From: a virus
Direction: 5' to 3' (one strand)
Length of the DNA stretch: 33,657 bases
IMG/VR virus record: IMGVR_UViG_3300006880_000037
Coordinates: 1-33,657 of that record
Of the stretch, positions 22,715 to 30,300 are shown piece after piece; positions within the stretch are counted from its first letter, which is position 1; each line of letters opens with the position of its first letter. The notes below the pieces were generated by a model that was not told where the DNA came from, did not search any database, and saw nothing but the letters and a program-made list of their open reading frames with translations. A program made the translations under genes and the position numbers.

Positions 22715-22917
22715 CGGGGATGAGCGATTGGGCCAAGCTCCTCCGGGAGCTACGACGGCAAGGCTTCGAACCGGTGCTGTGTCGGGGTGGCCACTACAAG
22801 GTCTACCTGGCCGGCAAGCTCATCTCGACAATGCCCAGCTCCTGCGGGGGTGGGCGTGGACTCCGTAATGCGGTGGGCCTGCTCCGCCGCGCCGGTTTCG
22901 AATGGAAGGGACGATGA
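22711..22917 (+). CDS. HicA-like double-stranded-RNA-binding-fold protein
   Basis: A 68-residue protein starting at GTG 22711 (GTGA overlap); ATG 22720 is an alternative. It follows the HicA/YcfA pattern: helix LLRELRRQGFEPV, strand LCRGGHYKVYLAGKLI with the conserved His (H28) at the site of the HicA catalytic His, then SSCGGGRGLRNAVGLLRRAGFEW, matching the final helix with its aromatic end. HicA toxins are mRNA interferases normally paired with HicB. No HicB is present, so this may be an orphan, or a phage protein that has kept only RNA binding. Confidence 0.7.
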   Translation: MTGMSDWAKLLRELRRQGFEPVLCRGGHYKVYLAGKLISTMPSSCGGGRGLRNAVGLLRRAGFEWKGR

Positions 22918-23120
22918 CCATGGACCCGGCCGAACGGGAACAGCGCTACTGGAACGACATCTACGACCTGTGGCACAAGCGGCTGTCCGCTAACACCGGC
23001 TGGTTCCGGCTCCGGGAGGGTTGCGAACCCACCGCGTACGACATCGACCACCAGGCAGTTCAGCTCGCTGATCGCGCAGTCCTGACCGCCCGTCACTACG
23101 GCTACCCGCTCGGTTGGTGA
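22914..23120 (+). CDS. Small hypothetical protein, third gene of the cassette
   Basis: A 68-residue protein; ATG 22914 overlaps the stop of the HicA-like gene (ATGA) with GGAAGGGACG upstream. It is aromatic-rich and helical (REQRYWNDIYDLWHKRLSAN; YDIDHQAVQLADRAVLTARH), ending YGYPLGW. No domain recognised. The strict three-gene coupling suggests a joint function with the HicA-like protein. Confidence 0.68.
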   Translation: MTMDPAEREQRYWNDIYDLWHKRLSANTGWFRLREGCEPTAYDIDHQAVQLADRAVLTARHYGYPLGW

Positions 23121-23167
23121 CCCGAGGTACGCTCAGGGAGCAGCTTGACAGGCGCCTGGCTCTCAAC

Positions 23168-23205
23168 CGACACAGCCCCCGGACTGAGGTCCGGGGGCTG
23201 TGTCG
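23168..23205. terminator. Strong bidirectional hairpin between convergent genes
   Basis: A 17-bp perfect stem (23168-23184 with 23189-23205) and a TGAG loop, between the rightward cassette and the leftward HTH gene. There is no U-tract on either side, but its strength and position between convergent genes indicate a terminator. Confidence 0.7.
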
Positions 23206-23217
23206 CGCAGGGAGTCG

Positions 23218-23673
23218 CTACCGCCGTCGACCGTACACCGCCAGGTGATCCCGCAGGGAGCTGGCGGAAATGCTGCCGGTGCCGATCACCCGGGCCAGCC
23301 GGCCCAGCTCGGCGAGCTGGTAGATCCGCTGCTTGGTGACGTTGAGGATCGCTGCCGCCGTCATGGTAGGAACCTCCGGGCGGTGGTAGCCGATCGCCAG
23401 GGCGACGAGCTGCCCCGCCTCCGTGGCCCAGAACGCTCTCGGTGGCTCGTCGTGGGGGTAGAGGGCACCCATCAGCCGGTAGGCCGCGTCTGCGCGGGTC
23501 TCCGGTTGCTCTAGTTCCTCACCCAGTCGATGGACGGCGGGCAGGAGCTGGGCCTCCAGGTGCAGCCGACGGCCCAGCATCCGTTCCAGGCGGGCCACCA
23601 ACGTCATCATCTCGACGCCGACGTGGCCCACGAACGCTTCACGGCTCACCGGCCGTACTGCTGTCTGCCTCAT
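23218..23673 (-). CDS. Leaderless HTH regulator
   Basis: A 151-residue protein; I place the start at ATG 23673, which begins 6 bases after a -10, so it is probably leaderless. Longer in-frame starts are rejected because they cross the promoter. Residues 1-90 are helical (VGVEMMTLVARLERMLGRRL; AYRLMGALYPHDEPPRAFWA). Residues about 100-150 carry a MerR/excisionase-like HTH: MTAAAILNVTKQRIYQLAEL then GRLARVIGTGSISASSLRDH. An operator dyad overlaps its start codon, so autoregulation is likely. It is the best in-window candidate to bind the dyad family. Confidence 0.75.
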   Translation of the reverse strand: MRQTAVRPVSREAFVGHVGVEMMTLVARLERMLGRRLHLEAQLLPAVHRLGEELEQPETRADAAYRLMGALYPHDEPPRAFWATEAGQLVALAIGYHRPEVPTMTAAAILNVTKQRIYQLAELGRLARVIGTGSISASSLRDHLAVYGRRR

Positions 23674-23680
23674 AGAGACA
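23662..23680. promoter_or_regulatory. Operator dyad B1 over the start of the HTH regulator
   Basis: TGTCTG-N7-GAGACA, a perfect 5-bp-arm inverted repeat covering the ATG at 23673 and touching the -10. Confidence 0.75.
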
Positions 23681-23708
23681 TTCTCCCGCTTCTTGTCGTA
23701 CCGGGCAA
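23680..23708 (-). promoter_or_regulatory. Promoter of the leaderless HTH regulator
   Basis: Read leftwards: TTGCCC (23708-23703), a 17-base spacer, GAGAAT (23685-23680), then 6 bases to the A of ATG 23673, which fits a leaderless transcript. Confidence 0.6.
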
Positions 23709-23714
23709 GTAGAC

Positions 23715-23733
23715 TGTCTGTACCGACGAGACA
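23715..23733. promoter_or_regulatory. Operator dyad B2 upstream of the regulator -35 and of the rightward small gene
   Basis: TGTCTG-N7-GAGACA, with half-sites identical to B1, centre-to-centre 53 bp from it. It ends just before the AGGAGGAG of the 23743 gene. Confidence 0.75.
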
Positions 23734-23742
23734 GGAGGAGCA

Positions 23743-23880
23743 GTGAGCGACTGGGACGACGACAACAACGGACCCACCGTCGATGCACCGGGCTGCCTGG
23801 AGCCCATCATCTGGTGGGGAGCGCGGGTAGCGGTGATTGCCGGAGCGGTAGGGCTGGTGATCTGGCTGCTGGTCCGCTGA
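23743..23880 (+). CDS. Very small single-pass membrane protein
   Basis: A 45-residue protein; GTG 23743 follows AGGAGGAG by 2 bases. It begins MSDWDDDNNGPTVDAPG (acidic, outside or cytosolic). One hydrophobic helix (about 24-43: ARVAVIAGAVGLVIWLLV) ends at the C-terminal Arg. It is divergent from the HTH regulator and shares its operator region, so it is probably regulated with it. Position and size recall superinfection or lysogeny-associated membrane proteins; that is only a suggestion. Confidence 0.65.
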   Translation: MSDWDDDNNGPTVDAPGCLEPIIWWGARVAVIAGAVGLVIWLLVR

Positions 23881-23884
23881 ACGA

Positions 23885-23918
23885 ACGAATCCCCCGGGGT
23901 CAGCCCCGGGGGATTCGT
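23885..23918. terminator. Strong hairpin after the small membrane protein gene
   Basis: A 15-bp perfect stem (23885-23899 with 23904-23918) and a TCAG loop. It lies between the rightward small gene and the leftward capsid protease module and marks the right edge of the accessory block. Confidence 0.75.
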
Positions 23919-23939
23919 CCTCATGAAGGTACAGACAAC

Positions 23940-24098
23940 TTAGCGCTGCGGCTCGACCTTGCCACCCTTCCCGGACCGAGCCAGCGCGATCCGCGCCGCC
24001 GTCTCGTCGGTGAACGTCTGACTCAGGTACGTCCCGTCGTTCAGCTTCACCCGGAACGTGCCGTTGGTCTGGTTGCCACCACCACACCCACAACCCAT
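23940..24098 (-). CDS. Small Cys-rich protein coupled to the capsid protease
   Basis: A 52-residue protein; ATG 24098 overlaps the protease stop (TGATG) with GGGGAGAGC upstream. It begins MGCGCGGGNQTNGTFRVKLN and then has a small strand pair (TYLSQTFTDETAARIALARS) and a basic tail. Small genes with an N-terminal CGCG motif occur after the protease or capsid gene in other actinophages as far as I recall. The role is unknown; the cysteines could bind metal. Confidence 0.72.
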   Translation of the reverse strand: MGCGCGGGNQTNGTFRVKLNDGTYLSQTFTDETAARIALARSGKGGKVEPQR

Positions 24099-26005
24099 CA
24101 GCTCTCCCCAATACTCACCAGCAGCTCAGCCCGCTGCCGGTTCCGATCCGCCCTGTCCATCTGCCGGAAGTCGGCCTCGATCTCCCCGTAGGCCGTCCGT
24201 CGCCTCCGCCGCCGCGCCAGTACCTCTTCGACCACATCGGCCATCTGCTCACCGGACACCGCCAGCGCATCCTCGGCTGGTGCCTCGGCCGCCAAGGGGA
24301 GGCAGCCGGCGGCAACCAACGCAAACGGCTCCGAGTCCGCTGAGTATCCCCGGGGCACCGGGAACGCCGGGACGTTGACCGCCAGTGCACCGATCAGCTC
24401 CAACCCACCACCGATCCTCCGCCAATCCCCAGACAGAGGGGAGCGACGCAGCTCGGCACGCTGTTCGTCGGACAGGTGGGCCAGCACCGCACCAGCTACC
24501 CAGATGCCCCACTCGTCTTCACCGGCCCGCACCACGGCCGCTGCGGTGGTCGAGTCGTCGTAGTGGGCGATGGCCTCCATGTAGTTCTTCCGCAGATCAG
24601 CATGCGGACCACCCATGACAATCTTGCCTACTGCGACCCGTTCACCTTCGGCAGTGAGCACCTCGCCGGTGTGGAAGTAGGCGTAGTTGCTGCGGGACCG
24701 GGGTGGGTTGACGCAGTGGGCGAATCCCAGGTGGCAGGTGTCCCAGCGGGCCAGATGCCCGTAGATCTGCCCCTCGGCAGTGACGGTGATCGGCGTCGGC
24801 CCGTCCAGCTCGGCGATGAACCAGTCCGTCGTCGGACCAGCCAGCGCGGCGGAGCCGGCCAGGTTCTGCTCCCCGGAGCAGATCTCACAGTCGTCTTCGT
24901 CCAGCGCCGCCATCACCGCAGCCTCGTCGGGCTCAGCGTAGTTCTCGAACGTCACCTCGGCGAACGCCGGGATGGACACCAGGGTGGCCCCGGAGATCCG
25001 TCCCTTCAGCACCACCATCTCGCTGGGCCGGCAGGAGTCTTCAGAGCAGTGCTGGTTGGGGTCGAACTTGTCCCCCGACTCCCGGTCTTGGATCTCGAAC
25101 TCCAGATCGTCCAGGTCAACCGAAGGCTTGAGCACCCCGGCGTCGACCAGCTCGTACGCTCGTTCAGCGTCGTCCCCGGTCAGCCAGTCGCCGGCTGCCC
25201 GGACATACTCGTCGTCGATGTCCACTTCGAGCATCCGACCCACGATCACCGACTGCTTGTGACCCTCGCCGGTCTCTTTCTGGAACATGATCGGCAGCGG
25301 GAGGTCACGGTGGCTGATCGAACCCACAGCGAAGCGCCGCTTGTCCCCCGTCGGCTTGTCGATCGGTGCCAGGACCGATCGCCACTTCCGGATCATCGGC
25401 ACCAGCGCATCCGCTTCCGCCTGCTCCTCTGCGGTGAGGGCATACTCGTCGTCATCGTCAGACATGTCGACACACTTACCGTCGAGCAGCTCCTGGCCCG
25501 GTGGGCAGGTCTTCTTCGCTAGGGCAGCGGTCTTCTTGGTCCACTGTTCGGGGATCAGCTCCTCGTGTCCGAGCGCGCGTGCCCGCTTCATGATGTGCGC
25601 GCGTACCTTCGCCCGGTCGCCCGGGTTCGAGCGTCCGTACGCCTGGATGGCGTTCTTCAGGTCGCTGACGTTGCGGATCGGGTAGGAACCGTCGGGCAAC
25701 GCATGGCCCTTCTCTGCGAGCTGCTTACGCTCGTCCGTACCGATATCGGCGAAGCCGTCCACGAACTCGATTACGCCCATCGTGTGCTTGCCTTCCTGGC
25801 CGGGCGGGACACCGAGCGCCCGCGTGTGCAGCCGGTTGCAGAGCCCTTCCGGGTTCTTGGGGAAGTACCTACGCAGGTTCCGTACGCAGCGCTTGAAGTC
25901 GCCATGCTGACCCCAACGGATCTTGGCTGCGCCTTTACCGTGCACCCAATATTCGATGAACTGCTGGGGCATCCGGCCCGGGACGAACACGCTGGGGTTG
26001 GTCAT
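24098..26005 (-). CDS. Capsid maturation protease
   Basis: A 635-residue multidomain protein from ATG 26005. Residues 1-65 are a basic Trp/Tyr-rich domain found at the N-terminus of actinophage proteases (EYWVHGKGAAKIRWGQHGDF). About 105-150 is a DUF6582-like helical unit (SDLKNAIQAYGRSNPGDRAK). About 200-360 is an HK97-type prohead protease: SISHRDLPLPIMF with H232, VLKPSVDLDD with S295, and ISGATLVSIPAFAEV. About 365-525 is a second beta domain (ITVTAEGQIYGHLARWDTCH) usual in these proteins. The C-terminal helix is basic (EVLARRRRRRTA). It should cut the capsid delta region, and perhaps the portal extension. Confidence 0.85.
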   Translation of the reverse strand: MTNPSVFVPGRMPQQFIEYWVHGKGAAKIRWGQHGDFKRCVRNLRRYFPKNPEGLCNRLHTRALGVPPGQEGKHTMGVIEFVDGFADIGTDERKQLAEKGHALPDGSYPIRNVSDLKNAIQAYGRSNPGDRAKVRAHIMKRARALGHEELIPEQWTKKTAALAKKTCPPGQELLDGKCVDMSDDDDEYALTAEEQAEADALVPMIRKWRSVLAPIDKPTGDKRRFAVGSISHRDLPLPIMFQKETGEGHKQSVIVGRMLEVDIDDEYVRAAGDWLTGDDAERAYELVDAGVLKPSVDLDDLEFEIQDRESGDKFDPNQHCSEDSCRPSEMVVLKGRISGATLVSIPAFAEVTFENYAEPDEAAVMAALDEDDCEICSGEQNLAGSAALAGPTTDWFIAELDGPTPITVTAEGQIYGHLARWDTCHLGFAHCVNPPRSRSNYAYFHTGEVLTAEGERVAVGKIVMGGPHADLRKNYMEAIAHYDDSTTAAAVVRAGEDEWGIWVAGAVLAHLSDEQRAELRRSPLSGDWRRIGGGLELIGALAVNVPAFPVPRGYSADSEPFALVAAGCLPLAAEAPAEDALAVSGEQMADVVEEVLARRRRRRTAYGEIEADFRQMDRADRNRQRAELLVSIGES

Positions 26006-26008
26006 GAC

Positions 26009-26233
26009 TTACTCCAGTGCCGCCCGGACAAAGCAGTCCTTGGCCTCCAGGAGCTTCCGCAGCCCGGTGGTCAGCTCCGGTCCGTCAGGAAGCTGAAGAA
26101 CCAGCCCTTGAGCCAACATCGCGCAGGTCTTGCTGACCAGCCGCGCGTCCTCGTGCGTCAGATGCTTATACTCGAACCAGCGCATGATCTGCACGGTGGC
26201 GGGATGCCGCCCGGTCAGGTCCGCTTTCTCCAC
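26009..26233 (-). CDS. Small Acb2/Tad1-hairpin-like protein
   Basis: A 74-residue protein from GTG 26233, with GGAGG 6 bases upstream and TAGTG overlapping the MuF stop. It reads RHPATVQIMRWFEYKHL, then SKTCAMLAQGLVLQLPDGPE, then LTTGLRKLLEAKDCFVRAAL: two long helices with a conserved LPDGPEL turn. The LA-xx-L...LP-x-xx-EL...LR-KL-EAKD pattern matches a widespread small phage family that I associate, from memory, with the Acb2/Tad1 helical hairpin, which sequesters cyclic-nucleotide immune signals. Treat the anti-defence role as an inference. Another possibility is a virion assembly helper, given its place between MuF and protease. Confidence 0.72.
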   Translation of the reverse strand: MEKADLTGRHPATVQIMRWFEYKHLTHEDARLVSKTCAMLAQGLVLQLPDGPELTTGLRKLLEAKDCFVRAALE

Positions 26234-27120
26234 TACGCCTCCAGGTCTCTGGCTCGGATGATCCCACGAACAGCCCGCCGCTGTACCTCGGCGATGGTCT
26301 CGGACGCAGCTTTCCATCCCCGGTTCGCCATGTCCACGTTCTCTCCCGGTTCGACAACGAGCATCGCGCAGCGGCATTGGATCCGCTCATGCGCCGGCAG
26401 GAACGGATCTCCGGGGAACTGGGCTGCGAACATGGCCGGTGGGACACCGACCTGGAACATGCCGCTGAGCTGTGCCCGCTGGCCGTCCGCCGCAAAGTGG
26501 CTGTCTCGGGTGCGGGGGTCCATGGTGGCCAGCCACACCTTCTCGAACGGCTGCCCCATCTCCTCCGACAGCACCCTGAACGCGTCGAACGAACCACCGT
26601 TGTAGGCGGACAGGCTTTCGGTCCGGGCCACCACCACACCCCGGCTGCGCCACCGTTCGCTGCGGCTGTTCAGCAGCGTGTTGTCGATCCGTTCGGCCAG
26701 CTCCGGGATGCCCTGACCTTGATGGAGTCCCTCGTCAAGCTCGGTGCGGATCAGCGCGAACACCTCATCGGGGGTCCGGACCATCCGGTTCTGCACCTCT
26801 TCCAGGTGGCGGGCCACATACGGTCGGGCGGAGAAGGCGAACACCTCGCCGAGGATGCGACCGTAGGCGGTGCGGAGAACTCGGGTGATGCCTCCGGTGA
26901 GGAAGTCGAGGAGCAGCCGGTTGAACTTGACCAGTCCGGAGAACACCCCGAACGGGTCGATGATCCGCAGCGCCGGCTTGAGGATGGAACGCCGGATGTC
27001 GGAGAAGAACCCGTCCATCATCCGGATGTAGTCCTCGTAAATGTCCCGCTCACCTTGGATGAGGAAGCCCAACGCGGCCATCCGGTCCGGCAGCCACTGG
27101 TCCTCGCGTAGGTCAGCCAT
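26233..27120 (-). CDS. MuF-like head morphogenesis protein
   Basis: A 295-residue protein from ATG 27120. The Phage_Mu_F core lies at about 135-255: GIPELAERIDNTLLN, VVARTESLSAYNGGSFDAFR, KVWLATMDPRTRDSHFAADG and a Cys-containing ERIQCRCAMLVVEP. The N-terminal 110 residues are helical and partly hydrophobic. MuF proteins associate with the portal and are injected or needed for head assembly in several phages. It is downstream of the portal gene, separated by the antisense small gene 27167-27319. Confidence 0.85.
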   Translation of the reverse strand: MADLREDQWLPDRMAALGFLIQGERDIYEDYIRMMDGFFSDIRRSILKPALRIIDPFGVFSGLVKFNRLLLDFLTGGITRVLRTAYGRILGEVFAFSARPYVARHLEEVQNRMVRTPDEVFALIRTELDEGLHQGQGIPELAERIDNTLLNSRSERWRSRGVVVARTESLSAYNGGSFDAFRVLSEEMGQPFEKVWLATMDPRTRDSHFAADGQRAQLSGMFQVGVPPAMFAAQFPGDPFLPAHERIQCRCAMLVVEPGENVDMANRGWKAASETIAEVQRRAVRGIIRARDLEA

Positions 27121-27131
27121 GGTGCGGACCC

Positions 27132-27160
27132 TTGTATTGTCCGGCTATACACGTCATACT
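27132..27160 (+). promoter_or_regulatory. Rightward promoter with embedded operator dyad (27133-27151)
   Basis: -35-like TTGTAT (27132-27137), a 17-base spacer, -10 CATACT (27155-27160), then 6 bases to ATG 27167. The dyad TGTATT-N7-TATACA at 27133-27151 covers -35 and spacer, so binding would block RNA polymerase. Confidence 0.65.
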
Positions 27161-27166
27161 CAGGGC

Positions 27167-27319
27167 ATGACTACACCCACGGAGCAAGTGACCATGTACG
27201 ACGCTGACGGCAACGTCACCGACGACGCCGAGCAGGCTGTCCAGATCGAGATCATCCAGACCGACATCGACGGTGCTGTCCGGCACACCATCCAGGTCCG
27301 GGACGAGGAGGAAGCGTGA
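27167..27319 (+). CDS. Small leaderless acidic protein, opposite strand to the late operon
   Basis: A 50-residue protein (ATG 27167), probably leaderless because the start point predicted from the promoter is at or next to the ATG. It begins MTTPTEQVTMYDADGNVTDD, then AVQIEIIQTDIDGAVRHTIQ; it is strongly acidic with a beta-strand pattern and ends in DEEEA. It has no membrane segment. It sits alone on the plus strand between the portal and MuF genes and ends 5 bases before the portal stop. Acidic small phage proteins can be DNA mimics or inhibitors, but nothing here proves that. Confidence 0.65.
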   Translation: MTTPTEQVTMYDADGNVTDDAEQAVQIEIIQTDIDGAVRHTIQVRDEEEA

Positions 27320-27324
27320 TCGGC

Positions 27325-30300
27325 TCACCGTCGATCACGCTCCGCCGCTGCTCGTTCCTGCCGTAGCCGCCTCCGTTGCGCCCGCGCCACTGCCGGGAAC
27401 ATCCGGTCCAGGATCTTCGCCCGTGCGGGGAACAACTGTCGGAAGTAGACCGGTACCGGCTCGTCCCCGGTCCCCGAGAACCCAACCGGCCCCTCCAGCA
27501 GGTAGAGCGACAACGACTCGGCGAAGTCCTCACTGGCCGCCGACACCCCGTAAGTGGTCACTCCGTTCGGGTAACGAGCCGAATGATCCGGAGTCAGGCT
27601 GAGCCTGTGCATGCCCTCAATGATCTCCGGCTCGAAGTTCGTCGGTGCCCGACGCTGTGCGTCTTTTGTTCCGGCGTCCAACCACTCCCGGGTGTCGTGG
27701 ATGGGGTTGTTCCACCGAGCACCCGCCTCGTAGGCGACGTTGTGACCGAACTCGTGAGACGCATGGTTTTGGAGCGCAACCTCACGTTCGGTCCGCGCAT
27801 AGTCATTCCAGATGGTAGTGGAGCCGTCACCGGCTGTCGCCAGCGAGGTGAAGCCGCGCCTGTTGTACTCTCGCGCCCACCGCGCATCTTCTGGGTTGCG
27901 TCCCAGTAGGGCGTTGTACGCCTTCTGGTACTGCTCGGAGCCTTCCGGCAGCGTCTGGTGTACGCGTTCCAGCTTGTCGACCAGGCGCAGGTTCGGTCCG
28001 TTGGGACCAACCGGCCCGTCGGTTTCGACCATGTAGGCAATGCCGTTGCGCCGGACCGCGAAGCCGTGCCGGACCAGGTGACCTTGGATGTTGACGTTGT
28101 TGACGACGTAGTAGTCGCCCGGTCCAGTGTCTCCAGACATTCGGTTCCACCACGAGCGTCCCGGGGTCAACGCATCCAGCGTCCCCACCTGACCGGAGCG
28201 AGCCTGGCGGGTGCTCCGGCCGCCAGAAGCCGTCCGGTGCCGCCCCCCACCGGCTCGGCTGGTTCCACCACTCCGTCCACCACCCCTCTCGGGGGGTTCG
28301 TCGGCGTCCATGTCCCGGCGTAGCTCGGGGGCCTTGTCGATCTGCTTCTTCCACCCCTTGCACGGCCCCGGGTGGAGCGGGTTACGGCAGAACTCCCCCG
28401 GCTGGCAGGACAGGTGTGCTGCCGCCGTCATGCCGCCGAACAGCTCATCCGCCTCGTCGAGCCACACCTGGGCAATCCCCGGGGCAGCGGAGATGAGGTG
28501 GTGGTGTTCGGCGTAGTCAGTACGACCTTCCGCATTGGGTTGGGCATCCTCCGGATAGGCCGGGACGATCTCACCGAATGCATCGGCGTAACGCAACGAC
28601 AGGTCCGCTACCGCGTCCAGGAAGTCCTGCCGCGCATCCCAGGCATCCTCCGCGCCTGCGGCAGCGACGAACCGGTGTCGGCCGGCGGAGTCGAAGACTC
28701 GCACCGGTTCGGTGATGGGCTTACGTCCGTACCAGTCGGTGTTCAATAGGAGAAGCTTGCCGGTCCAGACTGTCACCGGTCGTCCGTTACGGACCCGGCT
28801 GCGAGGACGAGACCGGCCCAACATGGCGAACTCGTACGGCGTCGGATGGGTACCGGCGATGAATGCCTCGGGGGTGGAGCGTGCCAGCAGGGCGTCGATC
28901 TCGATCGCGTCCGGGTCGTCGGAGGCCAAGGTTTCGCGGTGCCGTTGGAACCCGGCGGCTATGCGGCGCAGGTCGTTGTCGCCCCGGAAGTCGTAGCCTT
29001 GGCTGGCCCAGGTGTAGCCACCAACGTCGATGTCAGCGTGGATATCGATCCATGCGACACCCGCGTCGTGGTAGATCTCCTCTGCTCCCGCGTTGTACCG
29101 CTGCGAGAAGCCACCACCCTGTACGGAACGGTCCAGACTCAGATACTCGTGGGTGACCCGCAGCCGTCCCGCCTCGTCGAGTCGCCAGGTGCGGGAAGAC
29201 GTACCGACCAGGAAACCGCTACGGTTGTAAATCTCGATTTCGATACCAGCCACCGGCTGCCCGTTGACGTCGTACACCCCGAAGTCGGTGATGTCGGTAC
29301 GGAGCCCACTCTCCCGATCGTTGATCGAATAGGCAGCGATCATCGCCTCACGGACCCGCTTCTGCGCCTCGTCCAACTCCTCGGCTGAGCCACCGCTGCT
29401 ACGGAGCGACTTCATCAAGTCCGTCTTGGGATCACTACCAGCCGGCAGCTTCTTCTTCGACTCCTTCGTCTCGGTCATGTCCAAGACCCGCTGGGCCTCT
29501 TCGACAGTGACCTGCTCCTGGTTACGACGCCGACCCCGGGAACTTTCCGCCTCCCGGTCCGTACCCGTGTCCGCTGTACGGCGTGTGCCGCGATCCTCGT
29601 CACCTGGCTGCGTCGTACGACGCCGGCTACGCCGCGCTGCCCGGGGCTCCGGATCCTTGTCGCGGCGCAACTCAGGTGCGACGTCGAGCTGCCTGCGCCA
29701 GCCACGACACGGACCGGGGTGGAGCGGGTTGCGGCAGTAATGGCCGCATTCCGCATGCCCGATGAGGTCCAGCGCCTGCGACACATAGGTCCCGAACCGG
29801 GTGTAGTCGTGGACCTCCCCGTGGCACATCAACGAAGTTGTGTAGGTGGCCAACATGTCCACCATCACGTCCGGGTCCATGCCCAACCGGTTGGCCAGCG
29901 CCCGCGCCGGCTCCCACGACTCCCCGGTCAGCCGCTCCGCATCCCCGGAGGACACCGGGATGTGACAGTGCAGCTCCCACGCCGGTATCCCCGCGAACTG
30001 GCCCCGACGTGGTGCGGTCAACAGCCGATGTCCCGCTTTCTCCAGCGCCCGCCGGACGATCAGATCAGCGCCTACGATCAGTGCGGCTTCCTGGGCTGGG
30101 GTTTCCGTCGACCGGGGTGGCTGCGGCAACCCGCGCGGCTGCGGAACACCAGGCGCCGGCTCCGGTGGTGATGGCTTGGCCCCGGCCTCAGCGCCTTCAA
30201 TGTTCCAGTCCACGCCGAGGGTCTTCTGGATGTCCTTGTTGGAGATCAACGTCGGCTGGGCCAGGACGAGCTGCCACGTCTTCTTCCGCAGCAACTCTTC

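Noticed and set aside
23218-24111. Extended 297-residue version of the HTH regulator
   Set aside because: The extension would run through the regulator promoter, the opposite-strand gene at 23743 and a terminator hairpin; ATG 23673 fits a leaderless start.
24476-26605. Two long plus-strand frames opposite protease and MuF genes
   Set aside because: Antisense shadows; the minus-strand genes match known families and have good start sites.
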